64,000 nt of DNA from Pandoraea vervacti (GCF_000934605.2 NZ_CP010897.2:1798001-1862000); one strand, 5' to 3'; positions 1-8,274 are shown, numbered from the stretch's first letter. A program made the numbers and translations. The notes: generated by a model from the sequence alone, not told the origin.

Positions 1-674
1 CACGTCAGCGGGCCGTTGGCGTACTGGCCGGCGAGGCCCCAGGTGTTCTGACGCCCCATCGTGCCGGGCTGGCCGCCGAAGCCGTACATGGCCCCGAAGG
101 TGAACCCGCCCCACGTCGGCGACCGGTACTTCACGCTGTTGTTGACGCGCGAACTGTGGTCGAGATTGTCGACGTCGCCCGGGTGCGCGCCCACGCCCGA
201 GAGCAGGGCGGTGCCGCCCACCGAACCGACGAGATCGATCAGCGGATCGTACTGACGACCCAGCGTGACGGTGCCGTAGGCTTTGTCCTGCAAGCCGACG
301 TAAGCATGACGGCCGAACTCTGCGCCGCCCTGACTGGCCGTGCCGTTGCCGATGTTAAAGCCGTTCTCGAGACGGAACAGCGCCTTCAAACCACCCCCCA
401 GATCTTCCGAACCCTGAATGCCCCAGCGGCTGCCTTGCCATGTGCCGCTCTGGAACGCGTAGTTCGACGCGCCGGTCAGGACAGCGGGGCGTCCTGCCGC
501 ACCCGCACGCGTGACCGATGCCACGTTGCTGGCATAGCCGATGCCGCCGTCGACGATTCCGTAGAGCGTGACATTGGACTGGGCGCAGGCGAGTGTGGCC
601 GCACCGCAGCCGATCACGAGCGCGGCGGCGTGGGCGAGCGGCGCACGAGCGAGAGAGGTTGCGAAGGACTTCAT
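1..674 (-). CDS. General porin (Gram-negative porin_4 type), C-terminal part outside the window
   Basis: Trimeric outer-membrane diffusion porin. The frame opens with ATG at 674 and runs off the left edge, so about 224 residues are seen. The N-terminus is a long signal peptide ending in ACAQ; the mature chain starts SNVTLYGIVDGGIGYA, the usual first beta strand of Burkholderia porins. It continues with WGIQGSEDLGGGLKALFRLE and GRHAYVGLQDKAYGTVTLGR, the strand 2-5 signatures of the family. It is unbroken as far as visible, unlike the second porin at 51797-52852. No operon partner is seen; the next gene on this strand starts at 1860, about 1.2 kb away. Confidence 0.9.
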   Translation of the reverse strand, partial: MKSFATSLARAPLAHAAALVIGCGAATLACAQSNVTLYGIVDGGIGYASNVASVTRAGAAGRPAVLTGASNYAFQSGTWQGSRWGIQGSEDLGGGLKALFRLENGFNIGNGTASQGGAEFGRHAYVGLQDKAYGTVTLGRQYDPLIDLVGSVGGTALLSGVGAHPGDVDNLDHSSRVNNSVKYRSPTWGGFTFGAMYGFGGQPGTMGRQNTWGLAGQYANGPLT

Positions 675-900
675 GGTGTGTTTCCTGAGTGAGTTCGGAC
701 GGGCGAGTAAAAAAGGCGATCCGCGTTCCGGTGTCATGTCCCGGGTCGGCGAATCGATTTATAAATTAGGAATACTAAGTACGAAATTTTCGAGTTCCCT
801 CGCAGACGTTTCCATCGACGAGGGAGATCCGACGTGCGCGCCGCCGCTGGGCGTGGGGGGGGAGGTCCCCGAGGCGGCGCTGCGCGTTGCGCTAGTTGCG

Positions 901-1860
901 TTACCTGGCGATGTCCTTGCCTTGCCTGTTCAGCGCGTCGCGCAAGCGTGCGGGCGAATCGGTCATCACCGCGTCGAAGCCCAATTGCGAGGCGGCTTCG
1001 AAGTCCTGCGGCGTTTCGATACCGAAGGCGACGAGATGCACGTTGCCGCGCGCTTTGAAGCACTGCACGGCGGCGGGCGTCCACCAGTTGGCGACGACCT
1101 TCGAGATGCCTTCGCCCAGCGTGAAACGCTCCACCACTTCGACCTGACGATGGAATTCGATGCCGGCCCACGTGCCCGGCGCCGGCGGGGCGGTGCATTG
1201 ACCGGCCAGCGCTGCGGCAACGAGTCGGTTGCGTGTGGCGTCGCGCGATTCGAACAACTGGGCTTGCGGGCGGCGCGCACGCATGCGGTCGGTGGCCTCG
1301 GCTTCCGTGGAGTAGAGGCGCACGCGCGACCACGCATGCATGTCGTCGAGCACCTTGATGACGGCTTCGACCAGCGGTGCCGCGGGCGTCTGCTTCATGT
1401 CGAGCAGCACGGGGACGTCTGCGGGGACAGCGGCGAGCGCCTCCCGCAGCGTGGGGATGGGCAGTGGGTGATCGCGATACGGGTAGACCGTCTGGCCCGC
1501 CGTGTCCTTGCGAGCGAAGGCATAGCCGGCGTTGAGCCGCTTCACGTCGGTATAGTCGAGGTCGGCAAGTTTGCCGCGACCGTCGGTCAGTGCGGACAGA
1601 TCGGCCGGGCGGTACATCACCGGTACGCCGTCGCGCGTGACCTGAACCGTCATCCACAAGGCTTGCGCGCCGTTTTGCAGCGCGTTGGTAAAGGCTTGCA
1701 CCGTGTTTTCCGGCGTATCGCCTGTCCCGCCGCGATGGGCGACGATGAGCGGGGCAGCGCCGGCCGCGAGCGGCATCACCGCACCGAAAAGACAGGCGGC
1801 GACGCTCGCACCGATAGCGGCAACGCGCCAGTTGAACGAACGCAGGGGGATGGATGGCAT
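901..1860 (-). CDS. Glycerophosphodiester phosphodiesterase-family protein with degenerate active site
   Basis: Secreted or membrane-anchored GDPD-fold protein (319 aa from ATG 1860; an in-frame ATG at 1908 adds 16 residues). It has a hydrophobic signal segment ending around AAGAAP. The family opening LIVAHRGGTGDTPENT is present, and so is the C-terminal GFDAVMTDSP (usual G-x-D-x-x-x-T-D-x-P). Where active enzymes carry the ELD metal-ligand motif and a catalytic HD pair, this protein reads LWMTVQVTRDGVPVMYRP. The Glu and Asp are Trp and Thr, and the HD is Arg-Pro. The fold assignment is firm; activity as a phosphodiesterase is doubtful. It lies just downstream of the DeoR-type regulator gene on the same strand, probably one transcript. 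Confidence 0.8.
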   Translation of the reverse strand: MPSIPLRSFNWRVAAIGASVAACLFGAVMPLAAGAAPLIVAHRGGTGDTPENTVQAFTNALQNGAQALWMTVQVTRDGVPVMYRPADLSALTDGRGKLADLDYTDVKRLNAGYAFARKDTAGQTVYPYRDHPLPIPTLREALAAVPADVPVLLDMKQTPAAPLVEAVIKVLDDMHAWSRVRLYSTEAEATDRMRARRPQAQLFESRDATRNRLVAAALAGQCTAPPAPGTWAGIEFHRQVEVVERFTLGEGISKVVANWWTPAAVQCFKARGNVHLVAFGIETPQDFEAASQLGFDAVMTDSPARLRDALNRQGKDIAR

Positions 1861-1935
1861 GGTGGGCGATCTCGTTGCGAGGGCGGGCGTGAACAGGGAG
1901 GTGGGCATGCGAAATGAGGCGTGGTGGCGACGGGT

Positions 1936-2694
1936 TCAGACAACAAGGATTTCCGGCGATGCGATCGGCAGGCGCTGACGCAACGTGTCGGGCAGCGGCG
2001 CATCCGTAATCACGAGGTCATGCTCATCCAGCTGGCCGCCGCGCACGCTGGGCTTGCGCGTGAATTTGTAGGCGTCGGCCACAAGCATGCGATACCGGCT
2101 GGCCTCACGCAGCGCTTCGCGCGACGCCGCTTCCTCGCGGTCGTAATCGAGCAGCGTGCCGTCGTCGTCGATACCGCCAACGCTGTACACGCCAACGTCG
2201 GCGCGATACGCACGAAACAGCCGGTCGGCTTCGTCGCCAAGAATCTCGGGATTGGGCGAGCGCAATTCGCCACCGGGCACGATCACGCGATGTTCGGGAT
2301 TGCTCGCAAGCACGAGCGCCGCACGCAGGTTGTTTGTGATGACGCACAGGCGTTTGCGATGCACCAGGGCGACAGCGACCTGTTCCGGCGTGGTGCCGAT
2401 GCCCAGCAGTACGGTCGCGCCATCGGGAATGCGCTCGGCGGCGGCATGCCCGATGCGCAGCTTGCCTTCGAGATTGCGCACCCGGCGCACCTCGTACGGC
2501 TGATTCGTGCCAGGGGGCATGAGACGCGCGCCGCCATGATAGCGACGCAGCACGTTCGCGTCGCACAACGTGTTCACGTCGCGGCGAATCGTTTGCGTCG
2601 CTACGCCGAAATGGTCGGCGAGGGCGTCAACGCTCATTTCCCCATGCTGGCGAAAGAGCGCGACGATGCGGGTCTGACGTTCGGAAAGGTCCAT
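1936..2694 (-). CDS. DeoR/GlpR-family transcriptional regulator
   Basis: DNA-binding repressor of the DeoR class (252 aa from ATG 2694; a GTG at 2745 would add 17 residues). The N-terminal helix-turn-helix is MDLSERQTRIVALFRQHGEM...FGVATQTIRRDVNTL, the standard DeoR opening. The C-terminal sugar-phosphate-binding (DeoRC, isomerase-like) domain has ATVLLGIGTTPEQVA and VIVPGGELRSPNPEILG. Such proteins usually sense a phosphorylated sugar or polyol. Its only co-directional neighbour is the GDPD-like gene, which would fit a glycerol-phosphate theme, but the effector is unknown. Direct repeats upstream (2757-2789) are candidate binding sites. Confidence 0.85.
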   Translation of the reverse strand: MDLSERQTRIVALFRQHGEMSVDALADHFGVATQTIRRDVNTLCDANVLRRYHGGARLMPPGTNQPYEVRRVRNLEGKLRIGHAAAERIPDGATVLLGIGTTPEQVAVALVHRKRLCVITNNLRAALVLASNPEHRVIVPGGELRSPNPEILGDEADRLFRAYRADVGVYSVGGIDDDGTLLDYDREEAASREALREASRYRMLVADAYKFTRKPSVRGGQLDEHDLVITDAPLPDTLRQRLPIASPEILVV

Positions 2695-2756
2695 CGGGCG
2701 GTCGGGCGTTGCGCATTCGTTCTGGAATGGGCGCCACTTTGACACCCGAGAATGAC

Positions 2757-2789
2757 ATTCAAATGACGATGTCGGATGTTCAAATGAAC
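2757..2789. promoter_or_regulatory. Direct repeats TTCAAATGA upstream of the DeoR gene
   Basis: TTCAAATGA occurs at 2758-2766 and again at 2779-2787, 21 bp apart (two helical turns). The second copy lies in the inverted repeat GTTCA-AA-TGAAC (2778-2789). The site sits between the DeoR start and the end of the Lrp gene, where an autoregulatory operator would be expected. Binding is inference. Confidence 0.4.
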
Positions 2790-2797
2790 ATTTTCAT

Positions 2798-3283
2798 TCA
2801 GCGAGACGCTTTCGCATGAACCGGCGCATTCGCTTCGAACTTGGCGCAACGAGTCGAAAAGAACGTGCGTACGTTGCGAATGTTGGCGGCGCTCTTGAAC
2901 AGGCGCCGCGCCAGTTCGTCGTAGGCGGCCATGTCAGGGACCTCGGCAATGACCACGAAGTCCGGCCCCGGCGAGACGCGGTAGCACTGCGTCACGGCGG
3001 GTTCTTCGCAGATGTAGGCTTCGAAGGCGTCGTAATCCTCGGCGGCCTGCCTGTCCAGGCTCACTTCGACGATGGCGCGCAGCGTCGGGCCGAGCTTCGC
3101 GGCGTCGATGATGGCGATCTGGCGGGCAATGATCCCGGCCTCTCTGAGTACGCGTACGCGTCGCAAGCATGTCGGCGCAGACGCATGGACGCGTCGCGAC
3201 AATTCCAGATTCGAAATGGAGGCGTCGGTCTGAAGTACGCCGAGGATACGCAGGTCAAGATCGTCGAGGGTGAGACTCGCCAT
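2798..3283 (-). CDS. Lrp/AsnC-family transcriptional regulator, divergent from glmS
   Basis: Feast/famine regulator of 161 aa. It has an N-terminal winged HTH (LDDLDLRILGVLQTDASISNLELSRRV...TCLRRVRVLREAGII) and a C-terminal RAM ligand-binding domain (LRAIVEVSL...VTQCYRVSPGPDFVVIAEV). ATG 3283 gives the normal family length and is preceded by a GGGA stretch. The upstream in-frame codon at 3325 would extend the protein through a palindromic DNA box and is unlikely. The gene is divergent from glmS, and the shared 158-bp region carries three Lrp-like boxes. A role in controlling glmS and itself is inferred from position. Confidence 0.88.
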   Translation of the reverse strand: MASLTLDDLDLRILGVLQTDASISNLELSRRVHASAPTCLRRVRVLREAGIIARQIAIIDAAKLGPTLRAIVEVSLDRQAAEDYDAFEAYICEEPAVTQCYRVSPGPDFVVIAEVPDMAAYDELARRLFKSAANIRNVRTFFSTRCAKFEANAPVHAKASR

Positions 3284-3308
3284 GTCGGATTCCCGTTGTA
3301 AGTTGCGC

Positions 3309-3384
3309 GTGAAATTTAATTTCACTAGAAGACGATGGTGAATTTTAATTTCATATCGATGTATATATTGAAGATTAATTTCAA
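3309..3384. promoter_or_regulatory. Three phased Lrp/AsnC-type boxes in the divergent glmS promoter region
   Basis: Three 17-bp imperfect palindromes occur at 3309-3325 (GTGAAATTTAATTTCAC), 3338-3354 (GTGAATTTTAATTTCAT) and 3368-3384 (TTGAAGATTAATTTCAA). Their start-to-start spacing is 29 and 30 bp, about three helical turns. They share TGAA-N7-TTCA arms with A/T centres, as expected for Lrp-family DNA wrapping, and lie between the regulator start (3283) and glmS (3442). Confidence 0.7.
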
Positions 3385-3441
3385 TCCACCGACTCTACCA
3401 TCGCTTCACTGGCTGGCAACGAATCCTTCTGGAGAAGCGTT

Positions 3442-5271
3442 ATGTGTGGAATCATCGGCGCGGTGGCGCAACGGGACATCGTGCCCAATCTGGTCGACGG
3501 GCTGAAGCGCCTTGAGTATCGCGGGTATGACTCGTGCGGCGTTGCGCTGTATCGGGACCGCAATCTGGTCCGGGCGCGCAGCGTCGAGCGCGTGGCGAAT
3601 CTGCAGCAGGAGGTGGCGCGGCTCGGGCTTGCGGGTTACACGGGCATTGCGCACACGCGCTGGGCGACGCATGGCAAGCCGATTACCGACAACGCCCATC
3701 CTCACTTCTCGCCGAACGCGCAGACGCCGCGCATCGCGCTGTCGCATAACGGCATCATCGAGAACCACGAGGCATTGCGCGCCATGCTGGTGACGCAGGG
3801 CTACACGTTCGCGAGCCAGACGGACAGCGAAGTCATCGCGCATCTGATCGATCATCTTTACGACGGCGATTTGTTCGAGGCGGTCAGGGCGGCCACGGCG
3901 CAATTGCTTGGGAGTTACGCGATCGCCGTGATCTGCCGTGACGAACCGCATCGGCTCGTGGGTGCGCGCGACGGCATGCCGCTGATTGTCGGCGTCGGCG
4001 ACGGCGAGAACTTTCTGGCCTCCGATGCCATTGCGCTCGCGAACGTTACCGATCGCATCGTGTATCTGGAGAACGGCGACGTGGCGGATGTTCAGCTGCA
4101 TCGTTACTGGGTGGTGAATGCGCAGGGTCATCGTGTCGAGCGCGCCGTGAATCAGGTGGCGGCGCACAGCGGTGCGGCGGATCTCGGACCGTATCGTTAT
4201 TACATGCAGAAGGAGATTTTCGAGCAACCGCGCGCGGTGGCGGACACGTTGCTCGACGTCACCTCGATCATGCCGGAGTTGTTCGGCGATAACGCCTGGC
4301 GTGTGTTCAACGCGGTGGATTCGGTGCTGTTGCTGGCTTGCGGCGGGAGCTATCACGCGGCGTTGACGGCGAAGTACTGGATCGAGAGTCTCGCGCAGGT
4401 GCCGGTGAGTGTGGAGATTGCGAGCGAGTATCGCTATCGCGACAGTGTGCCGAACGCGAGGACGCTGGTCGTCGCCGTCTCACAGAGCGGCGAGACGGCG
4501 GACGTGCTGGGCGCCGTTCACGTGGCGAAGCAACGGGGGATGTTGCATACGCTGGCGATTTGCAACGTGGCGACGAGTGCGCTGGCGCGCGAATGCGCAT
4601 TGACGTTTTTCACGCGGGCGGGGGTGGAGATCGGCGTGGCCTCGACCAAGGCGTTCACGACGCAATTGGTGTCGCTGTTCATTCTGGCGTTGACGTTGGC
4701 GCAAACCCGCAATCGTCTGTCCGAGGCGGATGAGCCGGCGCATCTCAAGGCGTTGCGTCATCTGCCCGATGCGATCGCCAAGGTGCTTGCACTGGAGCCG
4801 CAGATCATCGGCTGGGCGGAGCAGTTGACGCGCCGGCAGGACATCCTTTTTCTCGGGCGGGGGCTGCATTATCCGGTGGCGATGGAAGGCGCGCTGAAGA
4901 TGAAAGAGATTTCGTACATCCACGCAGAAGCGTATCCGGCCGGCGAGCTCAAGCACGGACCGCTGGCGTTGGTGAGCGATGAGATGCCGGTGGTGGCGGT
5001 GGCGCCCAACGACAAATTGCTGGAGAAGCTGAAATCGAACATGCACGAAGTGAGCGCGCGCAACGGCAAGCTCTACGTCTTTGCGGATAGCGATTGCGGG
5101 CTATCGCCGGGACCCGATATCGAGGTGATCCGCCTGACCGAACACTACGGTCTGCTCTCGCCGATTCTGCACACCATCCCGATGCAACTGCTCGCGTATC
5201 ACGCCGCAGTGGCACGGGGCACCGATGTGGACAAGCCAAGGAATCTGGCGAAGTCGGTGACGGTGGAGTGA
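3442..5271 (+). CDS. glmS: Glutamine--fructose-6-phosphate aminotransferase (isomerizing)
   Basis: Cytoplasmic enzyme making glucosamine-6-phosphate from fructose-6-phosphate and glutamine, the entry step to UDP-GlcNAc for peptidoglycan and LPS. It has 609 aa, the normal length. The class-II glutamine amidotransferase domain starts with the processed catalytic Cys (MCGIIGA) and contains HTRWATHG. Two SIS sugar-isomerase domains follow (LLLACGGSYHAA, VAVSQSGETADV, LFLGRG). The C-terminus RGTDVDKPRNLAKSVTVE is the universally conserved end. A GGAG Shine-Dalgarno precedes ATG 3442. No glmS ribozyme-like leader is apparent; control by the divergent Lrp-type protein is the visible option. Confidence 0.98.
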   Translation: MCGIIGAVAQRDIVPNLVDGLKRLEYRGYDSCGVALYRDRNLVRARSVERVANLQQEVARLGLAGYTGIAHTRWATHGKPITDNAHPHFSPNAQTPRIALSHNGIIENHEALRAMLVTQGYTFASQTDSEVIAHLIDHLYDGDLFEAVRAATAQLLGSYAIAVICRDEPHRLVGARDGMPLIVGVGDGENFLASDAIALANVTDRIVYLENGDVADVQLHRYWVVNAQGHRVERAVNQVAAHSGAADLGPYRYYMQKEIFEQPRAVADTLLDVTSIMPELFGDNAWRVFNAVDSVLLLACGGSYHAALTAKYWIESLAQVPVSVEIASEYRYRDSVPNARTLVVAVSQSGETADVLGAVHVAKQRGMLHTLAICNVATSALARECALTFFTRAGVEIGVASTKAFTTQLVSLFILALTLAQTRNRLSEADEPAHLKALRHLPDAIAKVLALEPQIIGWAEQLTRRQDILFLGRGLHYPVAMEGALKMKEISYIHAEAYPAGELKHGPLALVSDEMPVVAVAPNDKLLEKLKSNMHEVSARNGKLYVFADSDCGLSPGPDIEVIRLTEHYGLLSPILHTIPMQLLAYHAAVARGTDVDKPRNLAKSVTVE

Positions 5272-5300
5272 GAGGCGGCAAACGGGCGGGAGGCTTTTGC
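5215..5300 (+). other. Putative attTn7 site (3' end of glmS and expected insertion zone)
   Basis: The last ~55 bp of glmS encode the invariant RGTDVDKPRNLAKSVTVE segment recognised by TnsD in Tn7-like transposition; insertion normally falls about 25 bp past the stop codon (near 5296). No Tn7 ends or tns genes are seen, but the foreign-looking cassette 5370-8274 begins directly downstream. The site is established for the family; its use here is inference. Confidence 0.6.
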
Positions 5301-5369
5301 TTTGCTCAGAAGAAGCACAACGCATTCCGGTAGCAGTACGCTGTGCCGGGCCGTTAGCAAGTTCACCTG

Positions 5370-6376
5370 TCAGTGCTGGCGGCTTTGCATTTTGCGGCGG
5401 TAATCCTGAGGGGGAAGGCCCATGGCTTGTATGAAGGCCCGCCGGAAAGCGGTTTCATCTCCATAACCGCACTGACTGGCCACCTGCTTTATGCTGATGC
5501 CCGGTGTACCCAATAACACGCAGGCCGTTTCGATACGGACTCGGGTCATAAAGGCTTTGGGTGACTCACCCGTCAGTTGCTTCAGGCGGCGGTGTAAGGT
5601 GCGCTCACTCAGGTGCAATGCCTGGGCCAAGGCTTGCGCGGTCATGCCGGATGCGCATGGCGAATGATTTGCTCTGCCTGCAACAGCAGGGGGTTGGCCG
5701 TGTTGACGAAGCCACGTGGAACATAAAGCAATTGTGGCAGAGGCTGGCTGTCAGCCACGGAAATGTCTGCCGCCAGCTTGGCAAGCGCCGGGCCAGCCAG
5801 TCGCCGGATGACATGCAAGGCCAGATCGACCCAGGAAAGCGGCCCTCCGGTGGTAATGATGCCGTCCTGCTCTTCCAGGGCACTGCCCCACACATGGAAG
5901 GCGGCAGGAAAGCGCTGCTTGAACACATGGTGTAACCACCACGTGGTGGTGCAACGGCGCCGGTCGAGCAAGCCAGCTTGGCCCAGCACAAAGGTGCCGG
6001 CACAGGCGCCGCCAATCAGCACGCCAGCGTGGTGGCGGGATGACAGCCAGTGGGCTGCCTGTGCGTGCGCTTCGGTATGCGGGGGCGCGCCGTCAGGTCC
6101 CAGCGCCATGCCGGCAATCAGGATGGCGTCGTAGGCTGTGTCGGCATCAAATGCGGCGTCAACCGGAATCCATCGCCCTTGCGGGTCGCGCAGCGGCTGG
6201 CCATCAGTACTGACAATACGGGTGTGAAACAGCGGCCCGGGACTGCCAGCCAGCGCGGTCACCACCCCCGGCGGCGGGTTGCGACTCGCCTGATTACAGA
6301 TCCAGAACATGTCAGCCAGACCACTGATGGCGGACGACAAACTGCCCTCCAGTGCCACGATTGCGATCTGCATCAT
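5370..6376 (-). pseudogene. GlxA/AraC-family regulator split by a frameshift (DJ-1/PfpI part and HTH part)
   Basis: Two adjacent frames together make one standard GlxA-type regulator. The first (6376-5642, 244 aa) is the DJ-1/PfpI amidase-like domain (MMQIAIVALEGSL...GGACAGTFVLGQAGLLDRR) and ends ...QIIRHAHPA. The second (5645-5370, 91 aa) is the AraC helix-turn-helix (MTAQALAQALHLSERTLHRR...QCGYGDETAFRRAF). The stop of the first and ATG of the second overlap as ATGA. In intact relatives the sequence runs straight through this junction, so a one-base indel is the simplest view. Translational coupling into two separate chains cannot be excluded. Base composition is lower in GC than the flanks. 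Divergent from the hydrolase gene. Confidence 0.75.
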
Positions 6377-6392
6377 CTTCCCCTTGTTTGTT

Positions 6393-6427
6393 TGGCGAAT
6401 TTTGCATGAACAATGTCTGATTCGCCA
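6393..6427. promoter_or_regulatory. Inverted repeat TGGCGAAT-N19-ATTCGCCA between the split regulator and the hydrolase
   Basis: Perfect 8-bp arms at 6393-6400 and 6420-6427 in the short region between the divergent regulator (start 6376) and hydrolase. It is a natural candidate operator for the adjacent AraC-type regulator. If it is an operator, the upstream ATG at 6413 is unlikely to be the hydrolase start. Confidence 0.45.
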
Positions 6428-6487
6428 TCTTATTGGCCAGCATTCGTCCGGCTACACTGCATGACATTGATCAGCTGGACCGGGAAA

Positions 6488-7309
6488 ATGTCACAAGCCA
6501 ATGATTCAAAAGGTCTTTTAGGAAAGAATGCCGGTGCGCGGAAGCTTCGCGCCTGGAAGCAACAACTACTGATCCTCGCCGGTCTGCTGATGGCACTGAC
6601 AAGCACGCCAGGCCAGGCTGCGCCCGCCATCCGCAACATCGTGCTGGTGCATGGTGCATTCGTCGATGGTTCCAGTTGGGCGCAAGTCATCGGCAGGCTG
6701 CAGCGTCTGGGTTATCACGTTACTGCCGTGCAAAACCCGCTGACTTCATTGGCTGATGATGTGGCCGCGACCGAAAGGGTGTTGCAACGGCAAAGTGGTG
6801 ACGTGCTGCTGGTAGGCCACTCCTGGGCCGGAGCCGTCATCACTCAGGCGGGCAATGCCGCCAACGTGAAAGGCTTGGTCTATCTGTCGGCCCTGGCGCC
6901 GGATAGCGACGAATCGGTCGGTGACTTGCTGACCCGCCTGCATGCCCCCATGGACGGATTGAAGGCAGACGAGCATGGAATGCTCTGGCTGGACCAACCC
7001 GCACAGTTTCGCCAGGTGATGGCCGCAGATATCTCCCTCAAGCAGGCACGGCTGTTAGCCGCCGTACAGCAACCCATTGCCATCGCCAGCTTTGGCGGCA
7101 AAGTCGGCCATGCCGCATGGCATGACAAACCCAGCTGGTATGTGAATACCACGCGTGACCAGGCGTTGCGGCCGGAGGTGCAACTGCGCATGGCCAGCCA
7201 GATCGGTGCCACCGTCTACTCCGTGTCATCCAGTCATCTATCCATGATGTCTCACCCTGCCACTATCGCCAGTCTGCTTGATCGGGCAGCCAAGGCAGCC
7301 AGCCGCTAA
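6488..7309 (+). CDS. Alpha/beta-fold hydrolase with signal peptide
   Basis: Serine hydrolase of the alpha/beta fold, EstA/salicylate-esterase-like. From ATG 6488 it is 273 aa; in-frame ATGs at 6413 and 6461 exist but run into the candidate operator or lack a ribosome site. A hydrophobic segment (QQLLILAGLLMALTSTPGQA) resembles a signal peptide. The core begins IVLVHGAFVDGSSWAQV (oxyanion region); the nucleophile elbow is GHSWAG with Ser; SSHLSMMSHP near the C-terminus supplies the catalytic His. It is followed at short distance by azoreductase and YciI genes on the same strand, forming a small operon. Substrate unknown; probably a xenobiotic or stress function. Confidence 0.8.
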   Translation: MSQANDSKGLLGKNAGARKLRAWKQQLLILAGLLMALTSTPGQAAPAIRNIVLVHGAFVDGSSWAQVIGRLQRLGYHVTAVQNPLTSLADDVAATERVLQRQSGDVLLVGHSWAGAVITQAGNAANVKGLVYLSALAPDSDESVGDLLTRLHAPMDGLKADEHGMLWLDQPAQFRQVMAADISLKQARLLAAVQQPIAIASFGGKVGHAAWHDKPSWYVNTTRDQALRPEVQLRMASQIGATVYSVSSSHLSMMSHPATIASLLDRAAKAASR

Positions 7310-7333
7310 CGACTCACCCATCAGGGAATTGCC

Positions 7334-7939
7334 ATGAACATTTTGCATATTGATGCCAGCATTCTTTGCGAACAGTCCATCACTCGTGACTTGGCTGCTT
7401 CTGTTGTGCAGCAGCTGCAAGCCACACACCCTGAAACTCGCCTTGTCTACCGCGATGTGGTGCAGCAGGAAATTCGCCATCTGACCGGTGCCATCGCCGC
7501 CGGATTCCGGCCCACCGGCGTGACTGCATTTGACGAAGTCACGCTGCAGGAACACCAAGTATCGGAATTGCTACTGGAGGAATTCATGGCCAGCGACGTC
7601 ATTGTCGTGGCGGCTCCCATGTACAACTTTTCCGTCCCCACCCAGCTCAAGGCATGGCTGGATCGCCTGGCCCAGGCCGGACGAACGTTCCAGTACACCG
7701 AGCGTGGCCCCGTTGGACTGGCCGGTGGCAAGCGCGTAATCGTTGCCTCGGCTCGTGGCGGCTTCTATGCCGAAGGCCCGCTGGCGCACATGGACTTTCA
7801 GGAGCGCTATCTGCGCGCATTCTTCGGCTTCCTGGGTATCGAGGATGTGCATTTCGTCCGCGCGGAGGGGGCTTCGAGGGGCGCTGAAATCCGTCAGGCA
7901 GGCATTGCCAAGGCCAAAAGCGCCATTGCCAGCCTGTAA
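7334..7939 (+). CDS. azoR: FMN-dependent NADH azoreductase / NAD(P)H quinone reductase
   Basis: Flavodoxin-fold enzyme of 201 aa (family usual ~200) that reduces azo dyes or quinones with NADH through FMN. The N-terminus MNILHIDASIL is typical though the usual SPR motif is altered. APMYNFSVPTQLKAWLDRL (FMN/substrate loop) and FQYTERGPVGLAGGKRV match AzoR closely. A GGGA Shine-Dalgarno precedes ATG 7334. It lies 24 bp after the hydrolase stop and 26 bp before the YciI gene, so co-transcription is likely. Codon choice is less GC-biased than in the flanking chromosome. Confidence 0.92.
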   Translation: MNILHIDASILCEQSITRDLAASVVQQLQATHPETRLVYRDVVQQEIRHLTGAIAAGFRPTGVTAFDEVTLQEHQVSELLLEEFMASDVIVVAAPMYNFSVPTQLKAWLDRLAQAGRTFQYTERGPVGLAGGKRVIVASARGGFYAEGPLAHMDFQERYLRAFFGFLGIEDVHFVRAEGASRGAEIRQAGIAKAKSAIASL

Positions 7940-7965
7940 ATCACCTCAATTCGCGCGGAGCAAGC

Positions 7966-8274
7966 ATGCTATTTGCCATCACCCTTAACTATCTGCGCCC
8001 GGGGCAGGAAGTCCGGGCACAACTCGAAGGCCACAAGACATGGTTGGTCGACAATATCCGGCAAGGCCGCATCCTGATTGCCGGCCCGCTGCTTGACGGC
8101 ACGGGTGGGTTCATCCTCGCACATGGCGAGCAAGAAGCGGACATACAACAGATGGTTGCAACTGACCCCTTTGCCGTCCACCAACTGGCTGGCTTCAGCA
8201 TTCATGCCATCACGCCGGCAATCCGTGCCGAAGGTTTCCCCCAAATGTGGGCCGAGCAAGCCAAGGTGATTTAA
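7966..8274 (+). CDS. YciI-family protein
   Basis: Small (102 aa) ferredoxin-like-fold YciI/YCII protein. It shows the conserved His near residue 23 (GHKTWLVDNI), ILIAGPLLDGTGGFIL, the DPF motif (ATDPFAVHQLAGFSI) and a C-terminal acidic/amphipathic end. Functions are poorly known; relatives act as small stress-linked or dehalogenase-like enzymes. Shine-Dalgarno GGAG is 6 bases before ATG. Last gene of the foreign-looking cassette. Confidence 0.85.
   Translation: MLFAITLNYLRPGQEVRAQLEGHKTWLVDNIRQGRILIAGPLLDGTGGFILAHGEQEADIQQMVATDPFAVHQLAGFSIHAITPAIRAEGFPQMWAEQAKVI

Noticed and set aside
568..1917. Long rightward frame (449 codons) over the GDPD gene
   Set aside because: Antisense shadow of the GDPD gene; composition is Arg/Gly/His-rich with no motif. 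GC-rich genes commonly leave such frames.
5272..5369. Tn7 end sequences after glmS
   Set aside because: Nothing resembling Tn7 terminal repeats or tns genes could be found; only the attachment context is reported.
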